Shown piece by piece: positions 1-7,262 of a stretch of 38,208 nt of DNA. The notes below the pieces were generated by a model. That model ran no database searches and had not been told where the DNA came from. It worked only from the letters and a program-made list of their open reading frames with translations. Within the stretch, counting starts at the first letter, position 1; every line of letters starts with the position of its first letter. The stretch is from Streptococcus oralis (lineage in GTDB: Bacteria; Bacillota; Bacilli; Lactobacillales; Streptococcaceae): contig NZ_JUOS01000192.1 of NCBI RefSeq assembly GCF_001075875.1, forward strand, positions 1-38,208. Direction: 5' to 3'. Made by a program: the position numbers and the translations under genes.

Positions 1-230
1 TTATTCTTTTTAGAAAAAGGATTGTTCCTCTAGCTGAAATTAGACAGATTGATATTGATTACGTTCGAGGGAGAAGAATGAATGGGGACAGGTATCATCT
101 GTACTTTACAAGGAAAGATGGAAAATCTTTTACTTTTCATTTTGGAAAAAGCAAAAGAAACGAGGAGTTAGTGAAAAATCTTGCCAATGTGGCCAAGAAG
201 TGCCATATTAAAATCTATTATTATTATTAA
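1..230 (+). CDS. C-terminal part of an unknown protein (truncated by window edge)
   Basis: An open frame runs in from the left edge and stops with TAA at 228-230, giving about 75 residues. It begins ILFRKRIVPLAEIRQIDIDY and ends in four tyrosines. The alternation of short hydrophobic stretches with charged turns (RYHLYFTRKDGKSFTFHFGK) looks like beta strands and could be a small PH-like domain, but that is only an impression. There is no ribosome binding site or start because the 5' end lies outside the window. I do not recognise the family. Real coding is likely because the frame is open over its whole length. Confidence 0.55.
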   Translation, partial: ILFRKRIVPLAEIRQIDIDYVRGRRMNGDRYHLYFTRKDGKSFTFHFGKSKRNEELVKNLANVAKKCHIKIYYYY

Positions 231-296
231 GAGTCGATTGCTAAAATTGGATTGTTGTCACTTGTGACAATTGTCAAAGCCAGGAGAGTAGCTAAT

Positions 297-944
297 ATGA
301 ATCAACTACAAGTAATAAGACAAGATAAACAACTAAGAATTTTATGGATGCAAGAATGCGATATTCTCTTTTATGACCAGTTGAAAGAGGTTGAATTTTC
401 TCAGAACAATGAAGTTTATTCTCTTTCGCCCATAGCCTTTGCTAAAGACGGCAGCGGGGGAGAATATGTAATTCTTGAAGATCAGAGTATCGGCTTTATA
501 GGGAGTGAAGGCCAAGTTGGTCGGGTAGCAGAAAGCCTTGATGACTTGCTTACTTTCTTAATTCATGCTGGTTCTATCTCAGACTTTTCTTGTCGGTTAC
601 TCTACCAAAACAAGGATTTGTTGGCAAAATTCTGTCAGGGATTTATCAACAAAGCACGACAAAATTACCAGTCAAAAGGCGAAAAGTGGGACAAAGTGAG
701 AACTCTACTTGCACAAGAGTTGGGACTTGAATTTCAGCCAGAAAAACTGCAAGAGTTAGCCTTCAATTTTTATCAATCAGCGATAAGAACTCCACTATTT
801 ACTTGTAAATATGGTCATGGTGAGAATGAATATGTCTGCGATTCTGTTTTGTCAGATATTGTCGGCTTGTGGGTTTCAGAGCTGGTAGGGTTGACTGCAG
901 AAGAAATTGAAGCTTTTGCAAACACTAAAAACAATCAAATGTAA
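297..944 (+). CDS. Unknown protein, possibly SMI1/KNR4 (SUKH)-like
   Basis: This 215-residue soluble protein has no signal peptide or membrane segment. I chose ATG 297 because AGGAG at 283-287 sits 9 nt upstream. The open frame extends 15 codons further to a TTG without a Shine-Dalgarno sequence. Residues about 50-95 hold the run GGEYVILEDQSIGFIGSEGQ followed by an amphipathic helix. A conserved GGEY strand, a turn and 'IGFIGSEGQ' recall SMI1/KNR4 (SUKH) domains, which often act as immunity proteins to polymorphic toxins. The rest is mixed helix with scattered cysteines. No toxin gene is visible downstream. The family assignment is a weak inference, but that the gene is real is well supported. 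Confidence 0.6.
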   Translation: MNQLQVIRQDKQLRILWMQECDILFYDQLKEVEFSQNNEVYSLSPIAFAKDGSGGEYVILEDQSIGFIGSEGQVGRVAESLDDLLTFLIHAGSISDFSCRLLYQNKDLLAKFCQGFINKARQNYQSKGEKWDKVRTLLAQELGLEFQPEKLQELAFNFYQSAIRTPLFTCKYGHGENEYVCDSVLSDIVGLWVSELVGLTAEEIEAFANTKNNQM

Positions 945-973
945 AGGACAAAAATTTATTTCCACTTAAAATG

Positions 974-990
974 TTTTATGTTATAATATT
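974..990 (+). promoter_or_regulatory. Extended -10 promoter of first FNT gene
   Basis: TATAAT at 982-987 is preceded by TGT, an extended -10 element. The 17-base stretch TTTTATGTTATAATATT is identical to the one at 2160-2176 in front of the second FNT gene. No good -35 hexamer is seen. The ATG follows 28 nt after the -10. Confidence 0.65.
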
Positions 991-1015
991 AACAATGATA
1001 TTTTAAGGGGTTTAT

Positions 1016-1813
1016 ATGAGTTCGTCAGAATTTATTTCAAAGATTGATTATTATTGCCATAAGAAAGAAAGTTTATTTGACCAAAGTAAGTTTAAATATG
1101 CCATTCGCTCGATGTTTGCCGGTGCTTTCTTAACCTTTAGTACAGCCGCTGGTGCCATAGGTGCTGATCTACTCAATAGCATCGTTCCAAGTGCTGGTTA
1201 TTTCCTATTTCCCTTTGTATTTGCTTGGGGACTTGCCTATATCGTTTTCTTGAATGCCGAGTTGGTGACATCAAATATGATGTACTTGACAGCTGGAACA
1301 TTTTTGAAGAAGATTGATTGGAAAAAAGCTTTTATCATTTTACTTTATTGTGCCTTTTTCAACTTAGTTGGCGCTCTGTTAGCAGGTTGGTGCTTTGCTA
1401 ATTCATCGGCTTTTTCACACCTGACACACGACAGTTATCTTTCAAAGATTGTAGCCAAGAAGTTGGCACGACCTAGTGAGTTGGTCTTGTTGGAAGGGAT
1501 TTTGGCAAATATGTTCGTAAATATTGCCATTCTGTCTTCAATTTTGGTTAAGGATAGCAATGCCAAACTCTGGATTATCTTGTCAGCTATTTCTATGTTT
1601 GTTTTCTTATCTAACGAGCATATTGCAGCCAATTTTTCGTCTTTTAGTATTATTAAATTTAGTATTGTAGCTGATCAGATTGCAAACTTTGATATTCCAA
1701 ATATCCTCCGTCATTGGAGTGTTACCTTCATTGCTAACTTGATAGGTGGAGGATTCCTGATAGGTTTACCATACGCTTATCTTAATAAAAATGAAGAGAC
1801 TTATGTTGATTAG
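1016..1813 (+). CDS. Formate/nitrite transporter (FNT) family channel, copy 1
   Basis: This 265-residue integral membrane protein of the FocA/NirC family passes small monocarboxylates such as formate, nitrite or lactate across the cytoplasmic membrane as a pentamer. The family traits visible are six hydrophobic segments, the motif NAELVTSNMM near residue 83 (the FNT 'omega loop' region), and NEHIAANF near 199, which carries the central pore histidine. AGGGG at 1005-1009 precedes ATG 1016. The protein is about 75% identical, without gaps, to the next gene by hand count, so this is a tandem paralogue. In fermentative streptococci formate from pyruvate formate-lyase is the most likely substrate, but the sequence does not settle which anion is carried. 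Confidence 0.88.
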   Translation: MSSSEFISKIDYYCHKKESLFDQSKFKYAIRSMFAGAFLTFSTAAGAIGADLLNSIVPSAGYFLFPFVFAWGLAYIVFLNAELVTSNMMYLTAGTFLKKIDWKKAFIILLYCAFFNLVGALLAGWCFANSSAFSHLTHDSYLSKIVAKKLARPSELVLLEGILANMFVNIAILSSILVKDSNAKLWIILSAISMFVFLSNEHIAANFSSFSIIKFSIVADQIANFDIPNILRHWSVTFIANLIGGGFLIGLPYAYLNKNEETYVD

Positions 1814-1853
1814 CACTTAGCTCTTACTAAATAAAATGAAAATCAATAATAGA

Positions 1854-1892
1854 GGAGGTCGGTGAAAAAAATCCAGACCTCGATTTTTTTTT
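1854..1892 (+). terminator. Probable rho-independent terminator after FNT copy 1
   Basis: GAGGTC at 1855-1860 pairs with GACCTC at 1876-1881. The stem can be extended by GG/CC with one bulged A, and eight to nine T follow directly. The same GAGGTCGG core appears in the stronger terminator at 26667-26696. Confidence 0.6.
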
Positions 1893-2090
1893 CAAAGAAG
1901 CTTTTGATAAAAACGTTATTTTCTCTGTCTATAAATTCAAACAAATTATTAGTACATGGACTTTAGCTGAAAATCAAAGAGACTCTTTTGTAAATTCATA
2001 TAGAACAAATTAAAAACATATAGTGAATATATAAAGTAGAGAATTTGAAAATAAAGAGTTGAAAATATTAAATATGCTGATACAAAGCAA

Positions 2091-2105
2091 ATGGAAACGA
2101 TTGCT
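2091..2105 (+). promoter_or_regulatory. Possible CcpA cre site
   Basis: ATGGAAACGATTGCT fits the degenerate cre consensus WTGNAANCGNWNNCW at every fixed position. It lies about 62 bp upstream of the -10 of the second FNT gene. One such match in 38 kb is near the chance expectation, and it overlaps a possible coding relic, so it is only a candidate. Confidence 0.25.
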
Positions 2106-2159
2106 AAAAGTGATAAAAATATTGTAAATAGAATTAAGAAAGCCTTCCCATAATTTCGA

Positions 2160-2176
2160 TTTTATGTTATAATATT
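2160..2176 (+). promoter_or_regulatory. Extended -10 promoter of second FNT gene
   Basis: TATAAT at 2168-2173 is preceded by TGT. The box and its flanks repeat the promoter at 974-990 exactly over 17 bases. The -10 to ATG distance is 29 nt, against 28 nt in copy 1. Confidence 0.65.
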
Positions 2177-2202
2177 CACAAATAAAAGTTTTAGGAGTTT
2201 AT

Positions 2203-3000
2203 ATGGTTTCTTCAGAATTTATCTCAAAAATTGAGTTTGCTTGTAAGAAAAAGGAAAGTCTTTACAGTCAAAGTAAAATCAAGTACGCTATCCGTTCAAT
2301 GTTTGCTGGTGCATTCTTAACATTTAGTACAGCAGCTGGTGCAGTTGGAGCTGACTTGATTAATAAGATTGCTCCAGGTAGTGGACGTTTCCTCTTCCCA
2401 TTTGTTTTCGCTTGGGGATTGGCTTACATTGTCTTCTTAAATGCTGAGTTAGTAACATCTAACATGATGTTCTTGACAGCTGGTAGCTTTTTGAAAAAGA
2501 TTAGCTGGAGAAAAACAGCTGAAATCCTTCTATATTGTACACTCTTTAATTTGATCGGTGCTCTTATAGCAGGTTGGGGCTTCGCCCATTCAGCAGCTTA
2601 TGCAAACCTAACACATGATAGTTTTATTTCTGGAGTTGTGGAAATGAAGTTGGGCCGTTCAAATGAACTAGTCTTGCTTGAAGCTATCTTGGCTAATGTC
2701 TTTGTAAATATCGCAATTCTTTCATTTGTTTTAGTCAAAGATGGTGGTGCTAAACTTTGGTTGGTTCTTTCAGCAATTTATATGTTTGTATTCTTAACAA
2801 ACGAGCACATTGCCGCAAACTTTGCATCATTTGCTATCGTGAAATTCAGTGTTGCTGCTGATTCAATCGCAAACTTCGGTATTGGAAATATTCTTCGTCA
2901 CTGGGGTGTAACCTTTATTGGTAACTTTATTGGTGGTGGTCTACTGATGGGATTACCTTACGCCTTCTTAAATAAAAACGAAGATACATACGTAGATTAA
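2203..3000 (+). CDS. Formate/nitrite transporter (FNT) family channel, copy 2
   Basis: This is the second 265-residue FNT channel, aligned end to end with the preceding copy. Differences cluster at the cytoplasmic N-terminus, in the 104-165 region and at a few pore-lining helices. The pore signatures NAELVTSNMM and NEHIAANF are unchanged, so both copies should be working channels. AGGAG lies just upstream of ATG 2203. This copy uses codons such as GGT, GCT and ATC more evenly than copy 1 and may be the more highly expressed gene. A hairpin terminator follows directly. Divergence between the copies points to an old duplication. The substrate (formate, nitrite or lactate) is not determined here. 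Confidence 0.88.
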   Translation: MVSSEFISKIEFACKKKESLYSQSKIKYAIRSMFAGAFLTFSTAAGAVGADLINKIAPGSGRFLFPFVFAWGLAYIVFLNAELVTSNMMFLTAGSFLKKISWRKTAEILLYCTLFNLIGALIAGWGFAHSAAYANLTHDSFISGVVEMKLGRSNELVLLEAILANVFVNIAILSFVLVKDGGAKLWLVLSAIYMFVFLTNEHIAANFASFAIVKFSVAADSIANFGIGNILRHWGVTFIGNFIGGGLLMGLPYAFLNKNEDTYVD

Positions 3001-3030
3001 AAGTTGGATTCATTCCAACTTTTTCTTTTT
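3000..3030 (+). terminator. Terminator after FNT copy 2
   Basis: AAAGTTGGA at 3000-3008 pairs with TCCAACTTT at 3014-3022 around a five-base loop, followed by a T-rich run. The stem starts on the last base of the FNT stop codon. Confidence 0.8.
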
Positions 3031-3039
3031 GTTTTTCCA

Positions 3040-3048
3040 TGCTATAAT
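3040..3048 (+). promoter_or_regulatory. Extended -10 promoter for the DUF2130 gene
   Basis: TGCTATAAT at 3040-3048 is an extended -10 element 32 nt before ATG 3081. The -35 region is T-rich and shows no clear hexamer. Confidence 0.55.
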
Positions 3049-3080
3049 GAATGTAGAATAGATAAATATAGAGGAATAAC

Positions 3081-4355
3081 ATGAACGAGATTAAATGTCC
3101 CAATTGTGGCGAAGTATTTACAGTCAATGAAAGCCAATATGCAGAACTGCTTTCTCAAGTTCGAACTGTAGAGTTTGATAAGGAATTACACGAGAGAATC
3201 AAGCAAGAGTTGACATTAGTGGAACAAAAAGCCTTAAATGATCAACAAGCAAAACTGGCTCAAAAAGATCAAGAAATTGCCCAGCTTCAAAGTCAAATTA
3301 ACAACTTTGATACAGAAAAAGAATTGGCAAAAAAAGAGGTAGAGCAAAGTGCTAGTCAAAGCTTGCTAGAGAAAGAAAAAGAAGTCCAAGCTCTCGAAAA
3401 TCAATTGGCTACCTTGCGCTTGGAGCATGAAAATCAACTACAAAAAACTCTTTCTGATCTTGAAAAAGAACGCGATCAGGTCAAAAATCAGCTCCTCTTA
3501 CAAGAAAAAGAAAATGAGTTGTCTCTAGCTTCTGTTAAACAAAACTACGAAGCCCAGCTCAAGGCAGCTAGTGAGCAGGTTGAATTTTACAAGAATTTCA
3601 AGGCGCAACAATCAACCAAGGCAATCGGTGAAAGTTTGGAACACTATGCGGAGAGTGAATTCAACAAGGTTCGAAGCTTTGCCTTTCCAAATGCCTACTT
3701 TGAAAAAGACAACAAGGTTTCAGCACGTGGTTCTAAGGGCGATTTTATCTTTCGTGATTTTGATGAAAATGGACTAGAATTCATTTCCATCATGTTTGAG
3801 ATGAAAAATGAAGCTGATGGGACAGAGAAGAAACATAAGAATGCGGATTTTTACAAAGAGTTGGATAAGGATCGTCGTGAGAAAAACTGTGAGTATGCAG
3901 TTTTGGTAAGTATGCTTGAGGCTGATAACGACTACTTCAATACTGGGATTGTCGATGTTAGCCACGAGTATGAGAAGATGTATGTCATTCGTCCCCAGTT
4001 CTTTATTCAGTTGATTGGACTTTTGCGAAATGCTGCCCTTAATTCTCTTAAATACAAGCAGGAATTAGCACTTGTTCGTGAACAAAATATTGACATTACG
4101 CATTTCGAGGAAGACTTGGATGCTTTCAAGGTAGCCTTTGCTAAGAACTACAATTCAGCTTCGGTCAACTTCGGCAAGGCCATCGATGAAATTGACAAGG
4201 CCATTAAACGGATGGAAGAAGTCAAGAAATTCCTGACCACATCAGAAAACCAACTGCGCCTTGCTAACAACAAATTGGATGATGTTTCCGTTAAAAAATT
4301 GACAAGAAAAAATCCAACTATGAAAGCGAAATTTGATGCCTTGAAGGAAGACTAG
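3081..4355 (+). CDS. DUF2130 protein: zinc-ribbon, coiled coil, nuclease-like core
   Basis: This is a 424-residue cytoplasmic protein of the DUF2130 family. Three parts are visible. First is an N-terminal CPNCG (Cys6, Cys9), half of a zinc ribbon. Second is a long heptad-rich coiled coil at about residues 30-175, made of Glu, Gln and Lys. Third is a globular C-terminal part, where KGDFIFRDF (Asp221) and FEMKNE (Glu240-x-Lys242), after helical acidic residues near 184-188, have the spacing of a PD-(D/E)XK nuclease core. The biological function of the family is not known to me. GAGGAATAAC precedes ATG 3081, and the acetyltransferase gene follows 9 nt after the stop, so the two are probably co-transcribed. 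The nuclease reading is inference from residue pattern only. Confidence 0.8.
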   Translation: MNEIKCPNCGEVFTVNESQYAELLSQVRTVEFDKELHERIKQELTLVEQKALNDQQAKLAQKDQEIAQLQSQINNFDTEKELAKKEVEQSASQSLLEKEKEVQALENQLATLRLEHENQLQKTLSDLEKERDQVKNQLLLQEKENELSLASVKQNYEAQLKAASEQVEFYKNFKAQQSTKAIGESLEHYAESEFNKVRSFAFPNAYFEKDNKVSARGSKGDFIFRDFDENGLEFISIMFEMKNEADGTEKKHKNADFYKELDKDRREKNCEYAVLVSMLEADNDYFNTGIVDVSHEYEKMYVIRPQFFIQLIGLLRNAALNSLKYKQELALVREQNIDITHFEEDLDAFKVAFAKNYNSASVNFGKAIDEIDKAIKRMEEVKKFLTTSENQLRLANNKLDDVSVKKLTRKNPTMKAKFDALKED

Positions 4356-4364
4356 GAGGATCCT

Positions 4365-4808
4365 ATGCAGATACGAAAAGCAACCATGAAAGATGCTGAA
4401 GCCCTACTGTCTTTATACGAAGACTTGGGCTATCCAACGACCGCTTCTAATCTGTCTCGACGTTTAGAAATGATTCTTTCTCAATCACATTATGGCTGTC
4501 TTCTAGCTGAAAGAAACGGAGAAATTTTAGGTTTCTTAGGTTATGCAAAGCTCTTCTTTTTTGAAGAAGATGGATCTTACTATCGTATTTTAGCTTTGTC
4601 AGTTGCAAAAGAAACAAGACGACAAGGAATTGCTAGTAGGCTAATCGATGAATTGAAAAAACAAGCTGTAAAAGAAGGAGTTAAGGCACTGGCTCTAAAT
4701 AGTGGATTAACCGCTGAACGAAATGCTGCACATCAGTTTTATCAGGCAGTTGGATTTGAAAAAGTGACTGCCGGCTTTGCCTTGCATTTAAAAACTCAGC
4801 ATAGATAA
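4365..4808 (+). CDS. GNAT family N-acetyltransferase
   Basis: This 147-residue single-domain GCN5-related acetyltransferase transfers acetyl from acetyl-CoA to an unknown amine. The acetyl-CoA pyrophosphate-binding signature is present around residues 80-100, with LALSVAKETRRQGIASRLID containing the R/Q-x-x-G-x-A loop as RRQGIA. It is followed by the asparagine and NAAHQFYQAVGFEKV segment typical of the last strand and helix. AGGAGG lies 5 nt before ATG 4365, directly after the DUF2130 stop. Substrate specificity cannot be read from the sequence. Confidence 0.85.
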   Translation: MQIRKATMKDAEALLSLYEDLGYPTTASNLSRRLEMILSQSHYGCLLAERNGEILGFLGYAKLFFFEEDGSYYRILALSVAKETRRQGIASRLIDELKKQAVKEGVKALALNSGLTAERNAAHQFYQAVGFEKVTAGFALHLKTQHR

Positions 4809-4839
4809 ATCGTGAAAAAATAGTAGAGGGAACGAAGTA

Positions 4840-5643
4840 ATGTCTTCAACAAAAGGGAAAACCTTATATTTTAACGATAAGAGCATGGACTATGTGACCT
4901 TTGGTAAAGGAAAGAAGTCTCTCGTTATCATACCAGGGTTGGGGGATGGGATTCAGACGGTTAAAGGTATGGATATGTCTTTTTCAATCACATACCGTAT
5001 ACTTGCCAAACGTTACAAAATTTATGTTTTTTCTCGAATCAATGAGCTGAGACAGGGCTATACGACGCGAGATATGGCAGCAGATGTAGCAGAAGCAATG
5101 GAGGTATTGAATATTACCAGTGCCTATGTTATGGGGATTTCGCAAGGTGGAATGATTGCCCAATGGCTAGCTGTAAACTTTCCAGAAAAGGTTGAAAAGT
5201 TAGTTTTGGCTGTTACAACTGCAAAACTAAGTAATCTAGGTAGGGATAGAATTAGTTGTTGGCTGAACCTGAGTCAAACAGGAACTTATAAAGATCTGAT
5301 GATTGATATCGCTCGTCATTCTTACACGACTAAATCCTTTGGAAAATTTAAATACCTTTATCGAATAATGGGAATTTTTGGTCATATTAAAGATAAACAA
5401 CGTATTGATATTCAGTCTGTATCTTGTTTGAAACATGATAGTCTAGATTTTTTGGAAAAAATCAACTGCCCTACGTTAATCATTGGAACAGAAAAAGATG
5501 ATGTTCTTGGCGTAGATGGTTCGTTTGGATTGCATCATCATATCAGAGGTAGCCAACTGATTATTTTACCAGGGTGTGGACATGCACTCTATGAACAGAA
5601 TAAGGATTTCCAAAAAAGAGTTTTAGTATTTTTAGAAAGTTAA
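4840..5643 (+). CDS. Alpha/beta hydrolase
   Basis: This 267-residue cytoplasmic alpha/beta-hydrolase has a complete catalytic triad. The nucleophile elbow is GISQGG with Ser101. The acid is probably Asp219-220 in GTEKDDVLG, and the histidine lies in PGCGHALYE near residue 249. The oxyanion motif VIIPGLGDG is at about 29-37. It is the size of a minimal MhpC/proline iminopeptidase-type esterase, and no substrate can be named. A GAGGG ribosome site lies before ATG 4840. The stop is three bases before the truB start, so the two genes are likely translationally linked. Confidence 0.85.
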   Translation: MSSTKGKTLYFNDKSMDYVTFGKGKKSLVIIPGLGDGIQTVKGMDMSFSITYRILAKRYKIYVFSRINELRQGYTTRDMAADVAEAMEVLNITSAYVMGISQGGMIAQWLAVNFPEKVEKLVLAVTTAKLSNLGRDRISCWLNLSQTGTYKDLMIDIARHSYTTKSFGKFKYLYRIMGIFGHIKDKQRIDIQSVSCLKHDSLDFLEKINCPTLIIGTEKDDVLGVDGSFGLHHHIRGSQLIILPGCGHALYEQNKDFQKRVLVFLES

Positions 5644-5646
5644 TCA

Positions 5647-6525
5647 ATGAACGGTATTATCAACTTAAAAAAAGAGGCGGGGATGACCTCGCATGATGCA
5701 GTTTTCAAGCTGCGTAGGATTTTAGGAACTAAGAAGATTGGTCATGGAGGGACTTTAGACCCTGATGTTGTCGGTGTTTTGCCGATTGCCGTCGGTAAGG
5801 CAACCCGCATGGTTGAGTTTATGCAGGACGAAGGTAAGATTTACGAGGGTGAAATTACTCTGGGATATTCTACAACAACCGAGGATGCTAGTGGTGAGGT
5901 GGTTGCTGAGACACCAGTATTGTCTCCTTTAGATGAAAAGCTTGTTGATCAAGCGATTTCTGGCCTTACAGGACCTATCATACAAGTTCCTCCTATGTAC
6001 TCCGCTGTCAAGGTCAATGGGCGCAAACTTTATGAATATGCGCGTGCTGGTCAGGAAGTGGATCGTCCAGAACGTCAGGTGACGATTTATAGTTTTGAAC
6101 GAACAAGTTCCATTTTCTATGAAAATAATCTGGCTCGATTTACCTTCCGTGTAAAATGTAGCAAAGGGACTTATATCCGGACCTTGTCAGTTGACTTGGG
6201 AGAAAAACTTGGCTATGCAGCTCATATGTCTTATTTAACACGAACAAGCGCTGCGGGCTTACAGTTAGATGATGCTTTGACCTTGAATGAAATTGAGGAA
6301 AAGGTTCAAGCTGGTGAGTTAGACTTTCTTCATCCCTTAGAGATTGGTACAGGTGACTTAGTTAAGGTTTATTTGACCCCAGAGCAGGCTGAAGAAGTGC
6401 GTTTTGGTCGCTTTATTGAATTGGAGCAAACTGAGAAGGAATTGGCTGGTTTTGAAGGTGATAAGTTATTAGCCATTTTAGAGAAACGGGATACTCTTTA
6501 TAAACCAAGAAAGGTTTTCAATTGA
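5647..6525 (+). CDS. truB: tRNA pseudouridine-55 synthase TruB
   Basis: This 292-residue enzyme converts U55 in the T-loop of tRNAs to pseudouridine. The catalytic motif is [15 protein letters not shown] with the nucleophilic aspartate at residue 38. [11 protein letters not shown] near 178 and [20 protein letters not shown] near 119 are further TruB signatures, and a PUA-like tail follows. The start at 5647 has no clear Shine-Dalgarno sequence and lies three bases after the hydrolase stop, so translation probably depends on coupling. In many streptococci truB is followed by ribF, but here rocS follows and ribF lies 10 kb away behind the pyrK-pyrDB genes. Confidence 0.96.
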   Translation: MNGIINLKKEAGMTSHDAVFKLRRILGTKKIGHGGTLDPDVVGVLPIAVGKATRMVEFMQDEGKIYEGEITLGYSTTTEDASGEVVAETPVLSPLDEKLVDQAISGLTGPIIQVPPMYSAVKVNGRKLYEYARAGQEVDRPERQVTIYSFERTSSIFYENNLARFTFRVKCSKGTYIRTLSVDLGEKLGYAAHMSYLTRTSAAGLQLDDALTLNEIEEKVQAGELDFLHPLEIGTGDLVKVYLTPEQAEEVRFGRFIELEQTEKELAGFEGDKLLAILEKRDTLYKPRKVFN

Positions 6526-6634
6526 TTAGGACCGGTGGTAAAATTGCAAACTGATGTTTAGTTTAAAAAAGCTGAAAGACAATTTAGTTTAGAAGAGAAA
6601 TTGTTTTGAAAAAGGGTTGAAAACACGGTGATAT

Positions 6635-6663
6635 TTGACAGTTTTGCTTGCTTATGATAATAT
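6635..6663 (+). promoter_or_regulatory. Promoter of rocS
   Basis: A perfect -35 TTGACA at 6635-6640 is followed after 17 bases by TAATAT at 6658-6663. GATAAT at 6656-6661 with a 15-base spacer is an alternative -10. The ATG of rocS is at 6702. The rest of the 176-bp gap after truB shows nothing more. Confidence 0.65.
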
Positions 6664-6701
6664 TTAAATAAAGAAAAGCTAGAAAACTTTCAGAGGATAT
6701 T

Positions 6702-7193
6702 ATGAGTATTGAGATGACTGTAAGTGAGATTGCTGAGGTTTTGGGCTTGTCCCGCCAAGCAATCAATAACCGTGTCAAGGAATTACCTGAAGAAGATACG
6801 ACTAAAAATGATAAAGGAGTCACTGTGGTAACTCGCAGTGGCTTGATTAAGCTTGAAGAAATCTACAAAAAAACTATTTTTGAAGATGAACCTGTTAGTG
6901 ATGATGTGAAGCAACGTGAATTAATGGAGATTCTTGTTGATGAAAAGAACGCTGAAATCATCCGTCTTTATGAGCAATTAAAGGCTAAAGACAAACAGTT
7001 AGCTGAAAAAGATGAACAGATGCGTGTCAAAGACCGTCAAATCGCAGAAAAAGATAAGCAATTGGATCAACAACAACAGTTAACCCTACAAGCCATGAAG
7101 GACCAAGAAACCCTTCAGTTGGAGTTGGATCAGGCTAAGCAAGAAGTACAAGCAACGAAGAAAGGCTTCTTTGCTCGCTTATTTGGAGGATAA
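6702..7193 (+). CDS. rocS: RocS-type chromosome segregation regulator (DUF536 family)
   Basis: This 163-residue protein matches the architecture of pneumococcal RocS. It has an N-terminal helix-turn-helix (TVSEIAEVLGLSRQAINNRV, residues 6-25) for DNA, then a central coiled coil at about 70-150 with repeated KDKQLAEKDEQ units. The C-terminal tip KKGFFARLFGG is short, amphipathic and should bind the membrane. RocS in S. pneumoniae links the nucleoid origin region to the membrane and acts with ParB and the capsule kinase during chromosome segregation. CAGAGGATATT precedes ATG 6702. It stands alone with its own promoter and terminator. The name rests on recognition of the protein and its layout; the family label DUF536 is from memory. 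Confidence 0.82.
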   Translation: MSIEMTVSEIAEVLGLSRQAINNRVKELPEEDTTKNDKGVTVVTRSGLIKLEEIYKKTIFEDEPVSDDVKQRELMEILVDEKNAEIIRLYEQLKAKDKQLAEKDEQMRVKDRQIAEKDKQLDQQQQLTLQAMKDQETLQLELDQAKQEVQATKKGFFARLFGG

Positions 7194-7198
7194 GAAAA

Positions 7199-7237
7199 AA
7201 CTGCTTGGTTTCTAGATATAACCAAGTAGTTTCTTTT
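7199..7237 (+). terminator. Terminator after rocS
   Basis: AACTGCTTGGTT at 7199-7210 pairs with AACCAAGTAGTT at 7220-7231 with one mismatch, followed by TCTTTTT. Confidence 0.85.
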
Positions 7238-7262
7238 TCAAATACAATAAGGAATGGATAAG

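Larger units (their letters stand above)
1840..2153 (+). other. 389-bp spacer between FNT paralogues with two possible coding relics
   Basis: The gap from 1814 to 2202 holds no intact gene. One stop-free frame, 1840-2013 (57 codons, no start codon), contains PDLDFFFKEAFDKNVIFSVY and ends at TAA. A second frame, 2055-2153, contains KQMETIAKSDKNIVNRIKKA and ends at TAA. Both read like natural protein but have no start or ribosome binding site and are probably remnants, although chance open frames in AT-rich DNA cannot be excluded. The first overlaps the terminator of the upstream gene. Confidence 0.3.

Noticed and set aside
252-296. Fifteen extra N-terminal codons for the unknown protein, starting at TTG
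   Set aside because: ATG 297 has AGGAG at proper spacing; the TTG has no ribosome site.
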